Assembly (NCBI GenBank): GCA_024408895.1
Contig: JAKSUO010000029.1
Coordinates: 1 to 11,688, forward strand
Length of the DNA: 11,688 nt
Direction of reading: 5' to 3'
Origin: Alphaproteobacteria bacterium
GTDB lineage: Bacteria > Pseudomonadota > Alphaproteobacteria > RF32 > CAG-239
In this document: in pieces, positions 1 to 6,083 of the stretch
Layout: each line of letters starts with the position of its first letter
Position numbering within the stretch: position 1 is the stretch's first letter
Translations under genes and position numbers: made by a program
The notes under the pieces: model-generated
What the model saw: the letters and a program-made list of their open reading frames with translations, nothing else
Databases searched by the model: none
Told to the model about the DNA's origin: nothing

Positions 1-126
1 TCCTCAAAAACTAATCTGTCTCCAATATTTAAAACCGGAATTGTTTTATACTTTTTTTTCTTTTTATTTTGATTAAATGTCGGTAAACTCCGTGTGAAAG
101 AATTTTTAAAAAGGAGTTTTCTGTAA

Positions 127-1350
127 ATGTCTAAAATTTTAATTACATCCGCATTACCATATATCAACGGCGTTCCTCACTTAGGACACATGGTCGGCTG
201 CCTGCTGCCATCCGACGTTTATGCACGTTTTATGCGAATGATGGGAAACGAAGTTTTATACATTTGCGGTAATGACGAACACGGCACTGCCTCCGAAGTC
301 GGTGCCTTAAAAGAAAATATGCCTGTGCAGGAATATTGCGATAAATATCACGCACGCCACGCCCAAACATATGCCGATTTTAATTTATCATTTGACTACT
401 TTGGTCGCACATCAAGCGAACAAAACAAAGAGATAACCTACCATATTTTTGAACAGCTGGATAAAAACGGTTTTATAGAAGAACGAACAATGAAACAAGT
501 TTATTCGGTTGATGACGGAATGTTTTTGGCTGATCGCTACATTACCGGAACTTGTCCGCATTGCGGTTACGAAAAAGCGCGCGGTGATCAATGCGAAAAC
601 TGCACCAAAGTTTTGGAACCGACAGAGTTAATTAATGCTCGCAGCACAATCTCCGGCAGTACAAATTTGGAAGTGCGCGAAACAAAACACCTTTTCTTAA
701 ACCTGCCGAAAATTGAAAATACATTAACTGAATGGCTCAAAACAAAAGAAGCTTTTTGGCCTGATGTTGCTTATTCAATCGCTAAAAAATGGCTTAAAGA
801 AGGGCTGCAACCACGTTGTATTACGCGTGATTTGAAATGGGGATTTCCGGTCAACAAGCCCGGATATGAAGACAAAGTTTTCTATGTGTGGTTTGACGCG
901 CCGATAGGCTATATCGGTATCACCAAACAATGGTCCGATGAAAAACCGAATGAACGCAACTGGAAAGATTGGTGGCTGAATGCCAAAGACATCCGCTATG
1001 TTGAATTTATGGGTAAAGACAATGTTCCATACCATTCCATCACATTTCCGGCAACTCTTCTCGGCACCAAAGAAGAATGGACTAAAGTTGATTTTCTTAA
1101 AGGATTCAGCTACCTGACTTTTGAAGGCGGTAAATTTTCAAAATCAGAACATCGCGGCGTGTTTGCCGAAGATGCTGTTAAGGAATTTCCGGCCGATTAC
1201 TGGCGCTATTGGCTGATGGCAAATGCTCCGGAAGCCTCTGATTCCTCCTTTACGTTTGAAAGCTTTGTCGGCACAATAAATAAAGATTTAAACGGTGTTT
1301 TGGGTAATTTTGTGCAACGTGTGATGAAAATGACGGCATCAAAACTCTGA
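127..1350 (+). CDS. metG: Methionyl-tRNA synthetase, N-terminal part (catalytic domain), ended by an in-frame TGA
   Basis: Methionyl-tRNA synthetase charges tRNA-Met in the cytoplasm. The class I Rossmann domain is complete: the HIGH-type motif is HLGH at residues 18-21, the KMSKS-type motif is KFSKS at 336-340, and a four-cysteine zinc knuckle lies at C143, C146, C156 and C159. The helix that begins the anticodon-binding domain follows, with N394 and R398 in the i/i+4 pattern of E. coli N391 and R395. The frame stops at TGA 1348-1350 (codon 408). The same frame is then open to 1821 and encodes the rest of the family's usual C-terminal domain, so the intact gene would span 127-1821 (564 positions). 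The ATG has AAGGAG at 111-116, ten bases upstream. A 407-residue product would lack most of the anticodon-binding domain and probably could not support growth alone. Family assignment is certain; whether the break is biological or an artefact is not. Confidence 0.93.
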   Translation: MSKILITSALPYINGVPHLGHMVGCLLPSDVYARFMRMMGNEVLYICGNDEHGTASEVGALKENMPVQEYCDKYHARHAQTYADFNLSFDYFGRTSSEQNKEITYHIFEQLDKNGFIEERTMKQVYSVDDGMFLADRYITGTCPHCGYEKARGDQCENCTKVLEPTELINARSTISGSTNLEVRETKHLFLNLPKIENTLTEWLKTKEAFWPDVAYSIAKKWLKEGLQPRCITRDLKWGFPVNKPGYEDKVFYVWFDAPIGYIGITKQWSDEKPNERNWKDWWLNAKDIRYVEFMGKDNVPYHSITFPATLLGTKEEWTKVDFLKGFSYLTFEGGKFSKSEHRGVFAEDAVKEFPADYWRYWLMANAPEASDSSFTFESFVGTINKDLNGVLGNFVQRVMKMTASKL

Positions 1351-1374
1351 AGTTTTATACCACAGGGTGGTGAT

Positions 1375-1821
1375 TTGGAAGATACGGACAAAGAATTGAT
1401 TTCCGTTTTGCAAAACCGCGTTAATGACTATTTGAAATATATGAACGAATTGGAATTTCGTAAAGCTGTCAACGAACTACGCGCCATTTGGGTAGAAGGT
1501 AACAATTACATTTCTTCAACCGAGCCGTGGACGGTTATTAAAACCGACGAAAAGCGCGCGGCAACTATTTTGCGTCTGTGCCTGAATCTGATACGCATAT
1601 ACGCGATTTTAAGCGCGCCGCTGATACCTGAAACATCAGCAAAAATACTGGCAAAGTTTGGCTTAAAACAGCAAGATATGCCAAACCTTAAAGACTTTAA
1701 CATTGCCGAACAAATTAATGTTCTTGATTCTGGTACACCTTTTGAGGTCGGAGAAGCGTTGTTTGAGCGCATTACGCCTGAAAAAGCAACCGAATTGCAA
1801 CAAAAATACGGAGGTAACTGA
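1375..1821 (+). CDS. metG: Methionyl-tRNA synthetase, C-terminal part (anticodon-binding domain), in frame with metG
   Basis: This stretch continues metG in the same frame after the TGA at 1348-1350. It carries the alpha-helical anticodon-binding domain: the PQGG segment just upstream of the TTG, the ELRAIW and EPW segments, and LNLIRIYAILSAPLIP. The tryptophan of EPW (about residue 468 of the full frame) is the likely equivalent of E. coli W461, which contacts the anticodon. The interval shown begins at TTG 1375, the first plausible start, with a weak AGGGTGG at 1364-1370 upstream; homology begins before it, at about 1351. It ends with TGA 1819-1821 and overlaps the next ATG by one base. It may be a fragment of an interrupted gene, a product made by reinitiation, or part of a full protein made by readthrough. 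Coding character appears intact, which argues for a recent event or a sequence error. Confidence 0.75.
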   Translation: MEDTDKELISVLQNRVNDYLKYMNELEFRKAVNELRAIWVEGNNYISSTEPWTVIKTDEKRAATILRLCLNLIRIYAILSAPLIPETSAKILAKFGLKQQDMPNLKDFNIAEQINVLDSGTPFEVGEALFERITPEKATELQQKYGGN

Positions 1822-2723
1822 TGACAAATAAAAGAGAATGGGCTGAAATGAGTGTCAGCGGCCTGTTGAAATGGGTACACCGTTTGGTAATGCTGATAAC
1901 TTTTCCGTTTAGAAAATTTTGGCAGATTGTTTTTGCCTTGTTGATTATATTAGCTATTTTGATTGCCACACCGATGTGCTATGGGGTAAAATTCCGTGAC
2001 GTTTGGGACTGGTATAAAATAAAATTTCCCACCCATGAATTTGTTGAGGTAAAAGATCAGGCAAAGGCCCGTGTAACCGAAAAAATAAAGTCCGTTCGTC
2101 GCAAAGTAAACGGCATTTTTCCAACCGTTGTCCAAAAGCCGGAAAACACAGAAAACGCAGAAGACGAAGTGCGCTTTGTGTCATGGAATGTAGCAGAATT
2201 TAATAAGGCTAAATATAAACCGAGTTCTTCTAATGTCAAAGTTATTGCCGAAAGCAGCGAGAAAACTTTTGCCGAAATAAAAAAAGATGCGCAAAAAGAT
2301 AATACCCCAAAAGTTTTTGAAATTAAAAAGCAAGCTGCCTCTGCGCAACCAAACAATCCGAATTTTGTAACCGATAAAAAAGATTTATCGTCATACTATG
2401 TTAAATTGGAAGATCAGAATTTGGAATACTTGACAGAGCCGGAAATTTTAACCGGCAAAATGACGATTGTCACACCGAATGATGTTTATATTCAAGATAC
2501 TTTCGTATATTTGTACGGAGTTTATTGCGATCCGAACATATATGATACCGACCTGGCGAATAATTTTTTGCAGACCTTGGTCGCTGATGAAAATGTTCAT
2601 TGTGATGTCATTGCTTACACCACACAAACTAAAGTTGCCACCGCGCTTTGTTTTGTTAATGACACGTTTATTAATAAAGCCTTAGTTGACAATGATATGG
2701 CAGAAAATGTTGCCTTAAAATAA
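1821..2723 (+). CDS. Membrane-anchored protein with degenerate staphylococcal-nuclease-like (SNase/OB-fold) domain
   Basis: The protein has 300 residues. A basic, amphipathic N-terminus leads to one hydrophobic segment at about residues 34-56. A polar, Lys/Glu-rich linker follows (about 60-205), then a compact domain at about 212-300. This last part resembles the thermonuclease fold: the strand and turn VYLYGVYCDPN (about 229-239) sits where SNases have VRLYGIDAPE, followed by an LANNFLQTL-type helix, a KVATALCFVND strand pair and an INKALVDNDMA ending like the family's iN..LV..G.A. The catalytic Arg, Asp and Glu positions look replaced (R to Y, D to Y, E to N), so nuclease activity is unlikely. 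The topology is probably a cytoplasmic N-terminus with the domain outside the inner membrane. The start has GGAGG at 1810-1814, six bases upstream, and overlaps the metG stop by one base. The fold call is pattern recognition; the function is unknown. Confidence 0.8.
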   Translation: MTNKREWAEMSVSGLLKWVHRLVMLITFPFRKFWQIVFALLIILAILIATPMCYGVKFRDVWDWYKIKFPTHEFVEVKDQAKARVTEKIKSVRRKVNGIFPTVVQKPENTENAEDEVRFVSWNVAEFNKAKYKPSSSNVKVIAESSEKTFAEIKKDAQKDNTPKVFEIKKQAASAQPNNPNFVTDKKDLSSYYVKLEDQNLEYLTEPEILTGKMTIVTPNDVYIQDTFVYLYGVYCDPNIYDTDLANNFLQTLVADENVHCDVIAYTTQTKVATALCFVNDTFINKALVDNDMAENVALK

Positions 2724-2735
2724 TACGAGAGAAAA

Positions 2736-4172
2736 ATGTGGCAAGCGGCATTTATGATTAGCGGTTATATCCTGATTATTCTGGGGTTTGTAATGTTAAT
2801 TCCGGCCGGTTTGGATGCCTCGGATGTTCCTTTTTTGGATATGCCTTTTGTGGTATCCGCACTAATTACCGTATTTTTCGGCTTTTTGTTGTTCTTATCC
2901 AATCATGTCAAAATTGAAAGAATCTCATTGCGACAAGGCTATCTGACAACCATTGTCAGTTGGGTTGCGGTTTGCCTTTTTTCCTCCCTCCCTTTTATAC
3001 TATGCCACTGCGTTCCGAATATTTCGGATGCTGTATTTGAAGCCACTTCGGGCATCACCGGCACCGGTGCCACCATTATGGAAAATGTTGAAAAATTGCC
3101 GCAATCTGTTCTTATGTGGCGCTCTCTTTTAAATTATATAGGCGGACTTGGCGTTGTTATTTTTGCAGTGGCCTTATTACCGTTTCTGGGAATTGGAGGT
3201 ATGCAAATTTTTCAGCATGAAAATTCGGATTCCAATGATAAATTTATGCCGAAGTTCAGTTATATTGCCAAACGCATTGTCTTTATCTATTTATCATTAA
3301 TGATTATCGCAAGCTGTGCATTATATTTATGCGGCATGGGTTGGTTTGATGCCGTAAATCACGCCATGTCAGCCATCGGCACCGGCGGATTTTCCACCAA
3401 AAACAATTCTATTGCGGCTTTTCATAATATTTCCATTGAACTATGCATTATGATTTTTATGCTTGCCGGCGCGCTACCGATGACATTTTATATTTTGCTG
3501 TTGCGTGGCACTGATGCGGACCGCAACGGTCAAGTGCGCACCTTTTTAAAAATTATCGGCGGCATCTCGTTAATTTGGTGCATATATCTCTACTGTGTCA
3601 CGAATTATTCATGGAGCGAAGTTTTACGCTACGGTATATTCACAGTTATTTCCATTGTTACAACAACCGGCTTGAGCTCTGTAAACTATATTGAATGGGG
3701 TGTTTGGGTAACGGCAGGAATTTTATTTTTATCGCTCATAGGCGGCTGCACTGGTTCAACCTGCGGTTCTATAAAAACTTTACGATGGCAGGTTGTTTTT
3801 GCCTTTTTGCGAAAACATTTAATTTCAGCAATAGACACACATCGTGTTGTGCCGCTCAAAATCGGCACAGTCAATATGTCCGAAAAGGTAACCATTTCGG
3901 TTTTTGTTTATTTGTTATCGTTCATTATATGCTGTATCGGGCTGATTCTTTTAGTAAGTTCATTCGGTATAGACTTCAAAACATCCGCAGCCGCTGTTAT
4001 TGCCTGCATTGCCAATGTGGGCATCGGTTCGGTAGATGTTATCGGGCCGGCGGGGAATTATGCTTTTTTCAGTCAAGGAATTAAAGGAATTTTGTGCTTT
4101 GCCATGCTGTTGGGGCGTTTGGAAATTATGACAATTCTGGTTTTATTGACTAAATCATTTTGGCGCGATTAA
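2736..4172 (+). CDS. trkH: TrkH-family potassium uptake protein
   Basis: This is the ion-conducting membrane subunit of a Trk/Ktr-type K+ (or Na+-coupled K+) uptake system in the inner membrane. The 478 residues match the usual TrkH length and are hydrophobic throughout. Four pore-loop repeats are visible, each with a selectivity-filter glycine: GITGTGAT at about 106-113, AIGTGGF at about 213-219, VTTTGLSS at about 308-315 and NVGIGSV at about 427-433. The Arg in the last membrane segment (LLGRLEI, about 458-464) is also typical. The regulatory partner TrkA, a cytoplasmic NAD-binding subunit, is not in the window. The gene starts 12 bases after the SNase-like gene with only a weak GAGAG (2727-2731) ahead of the ATG, so it is probably part of the same transcript. 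Its last 18 bases overlap the convergent RHH gene. Confidence 0.93.
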   Translation: MWQAAFMISGYILIILGFVMLIPAGLDASDVPFLDMPFVVSALITVFFGFLLFLSNHVKIERISLRQGYLTTIVSWVAVCLFSSLPFILCHCVPNISDAVFEATSGITGTGATIMENVEKLPQSVLMWRSLLNYIGGLGVVIFAVALLPFLGIGGMQIFQHENSDSNDKFMPKFSYIAKRIVFIYLSLMIIASCALYLCGMGWFDAVNHAMSAIGTGGFSTKNNSIAAFHNISIELCIMIFMLAGALPMTFYILLLRGTDADRNGQVRTFLKIIGGISLIWCIYLYCVTNYSWSEVLRYGIFTVISIVTTTGLSSVNYIEWGVWVTAGILFLSLIGGCTGSTCGSIKTLRWQVVFAFLRKHLISAIDTHRVVPLKIGTVNMSEKVTISVFVYLLSFIICCIGLILLVSSFGIDFKTSAAAVIACIANVGIGSVDVIGPAGNYAFFSQGIKGILCFAMLLGRLEIMTILVLLTKSFWRD

Positions 4173-4376
4173 CTTTTCCATAATGTATTTCAAAACATAA
4201 ATGCGAACGGCGCTTGATAGATTTTCGGTTCTGGGGTTTTCATCAATATACGTAATCAACTGATTAAGACTTTGCTTTTCCCTTTCACATATTTCAAGCA
4301 ATACGTCATAAAATTCCTTCTCCAAGCTAATGCTGGTGGCATGTTTTCCGGCAATTAGAACTGATTTTTTTATCAT
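4155..4376 (-). CDS. Ribbon-helix-helix domain protein (PF13467-like)
   Basis: This is a 73-residue protein. The first third, with SVLIAGKHATSISLEKEF, has the form of an RHH strand and helix start; a helix (YDVLLEICEREKQSLNQLITYID) and a closing LSSAVRIYVLKYI helix follow. This matches the small RHH_4 (PF13467) proteins of alphaproteobacteria, whose RxSVSLE strand would be the DNA- or partner-contacting element. Its ATG overlaps the sspB stop in an ATGA arrangement, so translation is probably coupled to sspB. The stop is TGA, inside the 3' end of trkH on the other strand. The family has no firmly established role that I know of. The position after ssrA and sspB suggests, as inference only, a link to tag-directed proteolysis or its regulation. 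Confidence 0.85.
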   Translation of the reverse strand: MIKKSVLIAGKHATSISLEKEFYDVLLEICEREKQSLNQLITYIDENPRTENLSSAVRIYVLKYIMEKLIAPK

Positions 4377-4843
4377 TTTTTGCGACGATAGTTGTCTATG
4401 GAAATAACTTCGGCTTTATTGGCAATTTGTGCGGCCGCTCTGTTTGCTTGCGGTTCGGCCAATTCCGTTGCCGCTTCATAATCATCCGGTTCAAAACTAA
4501 GGCCGAATTTAGCATACGGATCGGCAAAATAGGTTATGGCCTCATAAGGAATGGTAATTGTTTGCAAAACACCGCCAAAACTTAAATCAACAGAAAAGCT
4601 ATTATGATGGACAACCAAATTTTCAAACTGATTTTGCAAAACAATTGTCATACTTTCCGGATATTGTATTTTCAAATTTTTAGAAATAATCGTTCCCGGA
4701 AAATCGGTACGAAAAGTTATATAAAAATGATTTTCACCCGGCAACCCCTGCTCTTCAACAATTTTGAGCGCGTAATACACAACGTTGCGCAACGACTTTT
4801 CAACCAATTCGTCATAATTCATTTCATCAATGTATTTTGTCAT
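4373..4843 (-). CDS. sspB: SspB-family ClpXP adaptor for ssrA-tagged proteins
   Basis: SspB binds the tmRNA-encoded degradation tag and hands tagged proteins to the ClpXP protease. The 156 residues show the alphaproteobacterial form: helix YDELVEKSLRNVVYYALKIV, then strands HFYITFRT, MTIVLQNQFENL, FSVDLSFGG and the segment ITYFADPYAKFGLSF, together the tag-binding body. A variable, Ala/Glu-rich linker follows, ending in VISIDNYRRKK, a probable ClpX-binding tail. I chose ATG 4841-4843 because a GGAAGG/AAAGGA ribosome site lies just upstream (4847-4855) and the homology starts there. Extending to 4897 would add 18 residues encoded by the 3' end of ssrA. The gene lies about 20 bases downstream of ssrA on the same strand and overlaps the RHH gene at its stop, so the three are probably one transcription unit. 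Confidence 0.93.
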   Translation of the reverse strand: MTKYIDEMNYDELVEKSLRNVVYYALKIVEEQGLPGENHFYITFRTDFPGTIISKNLKIQYPESMTIVLQNQFENLVVHHNSFSVDLSFGGVLQTITIPYEAITYFADPYAKFGLSFEPDDYEAATELAEPQANRAAAQIANKAEVISIDNYRRKK

Positions 4844-4864
4844 TTTCCTTCCTTTAAAACGAAT

Positions 4865-5153
4865 GAGCCTTTCTGTTGCTAGGCGGCTCAACCCCACTTA
4901 ACGCTAACCAAAGCCTTAAGGATTAAAGTTTGTTGCGTTTGCTTAAGCAGCTACTGCAACAGGTGCAAAATTATCATTTGCATTCATTTATTTTGAACCG
5001 ATAACGGTGGTATCTCACCGGACACAACACATATCTTTACTATACACTGTCAAACCTCATTCACCCCCGTCAATGGTGGAGGTGCCGGGTACTGCCCCCG
5101 GGTCCAATGCACCTATTTCATAAGGCCTCTGGTGTCACAGCCAATTTCTTGAC
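4865..5153 (-). ncRNA. ssrA: Two-piece (circularly permuted) transfer-messenger RNA, alphaproteobacterial type
   Basis: tmRNA rescues stalled ribosomes and adds a degradation tag. In transcription order the acceptor piece comes first (about 5153 to 5074). It contains a T-arm (CCGGG, seven-base loop GGCAGTA, CCCGG), then CACCTCC, discriminator A and an encoded CCA ending at 5074. Only five bases (5073-5069) separate it from the coding piece, which starts GGGGGTG at 5068-5062. GGGGGTG pairs with CACCTCC in seven pairs, including the G3-U70 wobble that marks alanine acceptors. A pseudoknot at 5000-5020 (CGGTG/CACCG crossed by GATA/TATC) resembles PK1. The tag frame at 4981-4943 reads ANDNFAPVAVAA then TAA. 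A second crossed pairing near the end (GTTG/CAAC with AGCC/GGCT, 4865-4892) suggests the 3' pseudoknot. The 5' end is inferred from the promoter and the 3' end is approximate. RNA processing would cut out the short spacer. Confidence 0.95.
4943..4981 (-). other. tmRNA tag reading frame, ANDNFAPVAVAA plus TAA
   Basis: Twelve codons starting at the resume codon GCA (4981-4979) and ending with TAA (4945-4943). With the alanine carried by tmRNA itself the tag would be 13 residues, AANDNFAPVAVAA. The AANDNFA start matches the part read by alphaproteobacterial SspB (Caulobacter tag AANDNFAEEFAVAA). The AVAA ending is the ClpX-recognised end. The middle is shorter and contains a proline. Confidence 0.93.
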
Positions 5154-5159
5154 AAAGAT

Positions 5160-5187
5160 ATTATATAAATTTTTTAAAAAAATTCAA
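5160..5187 (-). promoter_or_regulatory. Sigma-70-type promoter for ssrA
   Basis: On the minus strand a -35 element TTGAAT (5187-5182) is followed by a 16-base AT-only spacer and a perfect -10 TATAAT (5165-5160). Initiation would fall near the G at 5153, just before the acceptor piece of ssrA. This would drive ssrA and probably sspB and the RHH gene by readthrough. Confidence 0.8.
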
Positions 5188-5472
5188 GAATGAAGAGCCA
5201 TAAAATATACTTTTTTATTTTTTCTCGTTAAAACAATACGTTATGAAAAAATTAGCGTTTTTTTTTCAATCATAATGCATATTTTACTGGATTTTAAAAA
5301 AAAGCCGTGTTATATGACTCAGTGTTTAACAAATTTTTAAGTATTTTTAAAAAATGGTTAAACGTTGTTAACACCGCTCTGTCGGACTGCTTTAATAGCA
5401 AAACACGCGGAAATTCTTAAAAGATGGGAAACGTGTTGTCAGACGTTCGGTATTTAGAGGTGACATTTAGTC
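5188..5472. promoter_or_regulatory. Intergenic regulatory region between ssrA and the transglycosylase gene
   Basis: This stretch of 285 bases has no gene. It holds the upstream side of the ssrA promoter, a run of AT-rich sequence, a GACTC (GANTC, CcrM-type methylation site) at 5316-5320, and the TTAA array at 5326-5371 listed separately. Nearer the transglycosylase start, 6-base inverted arms AACACG (5402-5407) and CGTGTT (5432-5437) could fold in the leader. No confident -35/-10 pair for the rightward gene was found. The only candidate ribosome site is AGAGG at 5456-5460. Confidence 0.55.
5326..5371. promoter_or_regulatory. Array of five helically phased TTAA motifs, including two CtrA-type boxes
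   Basis: TTAA tetramers start at 5326, 5337, 5347, 5358 and 5368, so the spacings are 11, 10, 11 and 10 bp, close to one helical turn each. The first and second form a TTAA-N7-TTAA box (5326-5340), and the third and fourth form another (5347-5361). This is the CtrA consensus known from Caulobacter and relatives. The array lies about 100 bases upstream of the transglycosylase start and about 140 bases upstream of the ssrA promoter on the other side. CtrA control is an inference, because TTAA is common in AT-rich DNA. Confidence 0.5.
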
Positions 5473-6081
5473 GTGTTTAATAAACTTGGTTTTATCCTTG
5501 TCAGTGGGCTTGTATTGTTCAGCAATGCAATTTATGCTAACGAAGACATGGATGTATTACCCAAAAAAGAGCAATTAGCAGACAGCGCTCTTTGTTCGGT
5601 AGCCGCAAAACAAGCGGGTGTTGAATTCGGGGTTAGTTATGATTTGTTGCAAACAATTTCGGCAGTAGAAAGTGGACGATGGGATAGTTTGCAAAACAGG
5701 TATGTAGCCTGGCCGTGGACAGTTAATGCTGAGGGAAAAGGTTATTATTTCTCATCAAAGGAAGAAGCTATTGCTGCCGTAAAAGACTTTCAAAAACGAG
5801 GCATAACCAGTATTGATGTTGGTTGCATGCAGATAAATCTAAAGTATCACGGTGAGGCATTTAATTCTATTGATAAAGCCATTGATCCGGTAAGTAACGT
5901 TAAATACAGCGCAAAATTTTTGCGTTCGTTGTATTCGCAAAATGGCAACGATTGGAAAAGAGCAGCTAAAAGGTATCATTCTTCAAATCCGATTGCAGGC
6001 GAAATTTATACCAAACGTTTGCAAGAACGTTTTGAAACGTATAAAGTTGCCGGATTGGCGCAAAGTTCAGATTTATTTTAA
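5473..6081 (+). CDS. Secreted lytic transglycosylase, SLT domain
   Basis: This is a 202-residue peptidoglycan-cleaving enzyme predicted to act in the periplasm on the glycan strand between MurNAc and GlcNAc. A signal peptide covers residues 1-22: one lysine, a hydrophobic core, then AIYA before N23. The SLT fold follows: LLQTISAVESGRWD with the likely catalytic Glu66, then WPWTVNAEGKGYYF (about 80-93), a segment typical of this small bacterial SLT subgroup, and DVGCMQINLKYHG (about 115-127), matching the family's GLMQIN element. A YHSSNP segment (about 168-173) stands near the family's conserved tyrosine. The start is GTG 5473, chosen because it gives an intact signal peptide and a TGA lies four codons upstream in frame; AGAGG at 5456-5460 is 12 bases away, a rather long spacing. 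The next gene begins two bases after the stop. CtrA-type boxes lie upstream. Confidence 0.9.
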   Translation: MFNKLGFILVSGLVLFSNAIYANEDMDVLPKKEQLADSALCSVAAKQAGVEFGVSYDLLQTISAVESGRWDSLQNRYVAWPWTVNAEGKGYYFSSKEEAIAAVKDFQKRGITSIDVGCMQINLKYHGEAFNSIDKAIDPVSNVKYSAKFLRSLYSQNGNDWKRAAKRYHSSNPIAGEIYTKRLQERFETYKVAGLAQSSDLF

Positions 6082-6083
6082 GA

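Noticed and set aside
1..126. A possible minus-strand frame reading off the left edge (includes IPVLNIGDRLVFE) and short plus-strand tails.
   Set aside because: No start codon or ribosome site is visible on the minus strand, and there are only about 20 residues of protein-like sequence. It cannot be supported without the sequence to the left.
1348..1350. Reassignment of UGA (to Trp or Gly) or selenocysteine as the explanation of the metG TGA.
   Set aside because: TGA ends metG itself, sspB and the RHH gene, each exactly at the family's expected end or in an ATGA overlap, and tryptophans are encoded by TGG. The site is a Gly-type loop, not a place for selenocysteine, and the 6-pair hairpin is not a convincing SECIS.
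3695..4084. A 129-codon frame on the plus strand inside trkH.
   Set aside because: It is an alternative-frame shadow of trkH, whose frame carries the pore-loop motifs through this stretch.
4865..4889. GAGCC/GGCTC hairpin followed by ATTCGTTTT as a terminator of ssrA.
   Set aside because: The stem is short, the T-run is weak, and the bases are better explained as the 3' pseudoknot of tmRNA. It may still slow transcription.
4844..4897. An 18-residue N-terminal extension of SspB.
   Set aside because: It is encoded by the 3' end of ssrA, has no ribosome site, and homology to SspB begins at the ATG at 4841-4843.
5243..5275. A MKKLAFFF-type mini-ORF in the intergenic region.
   Set aside because: It has only ten codons and no Shine-Dalgarno; it is best explained by chance in AT-rich DNA.
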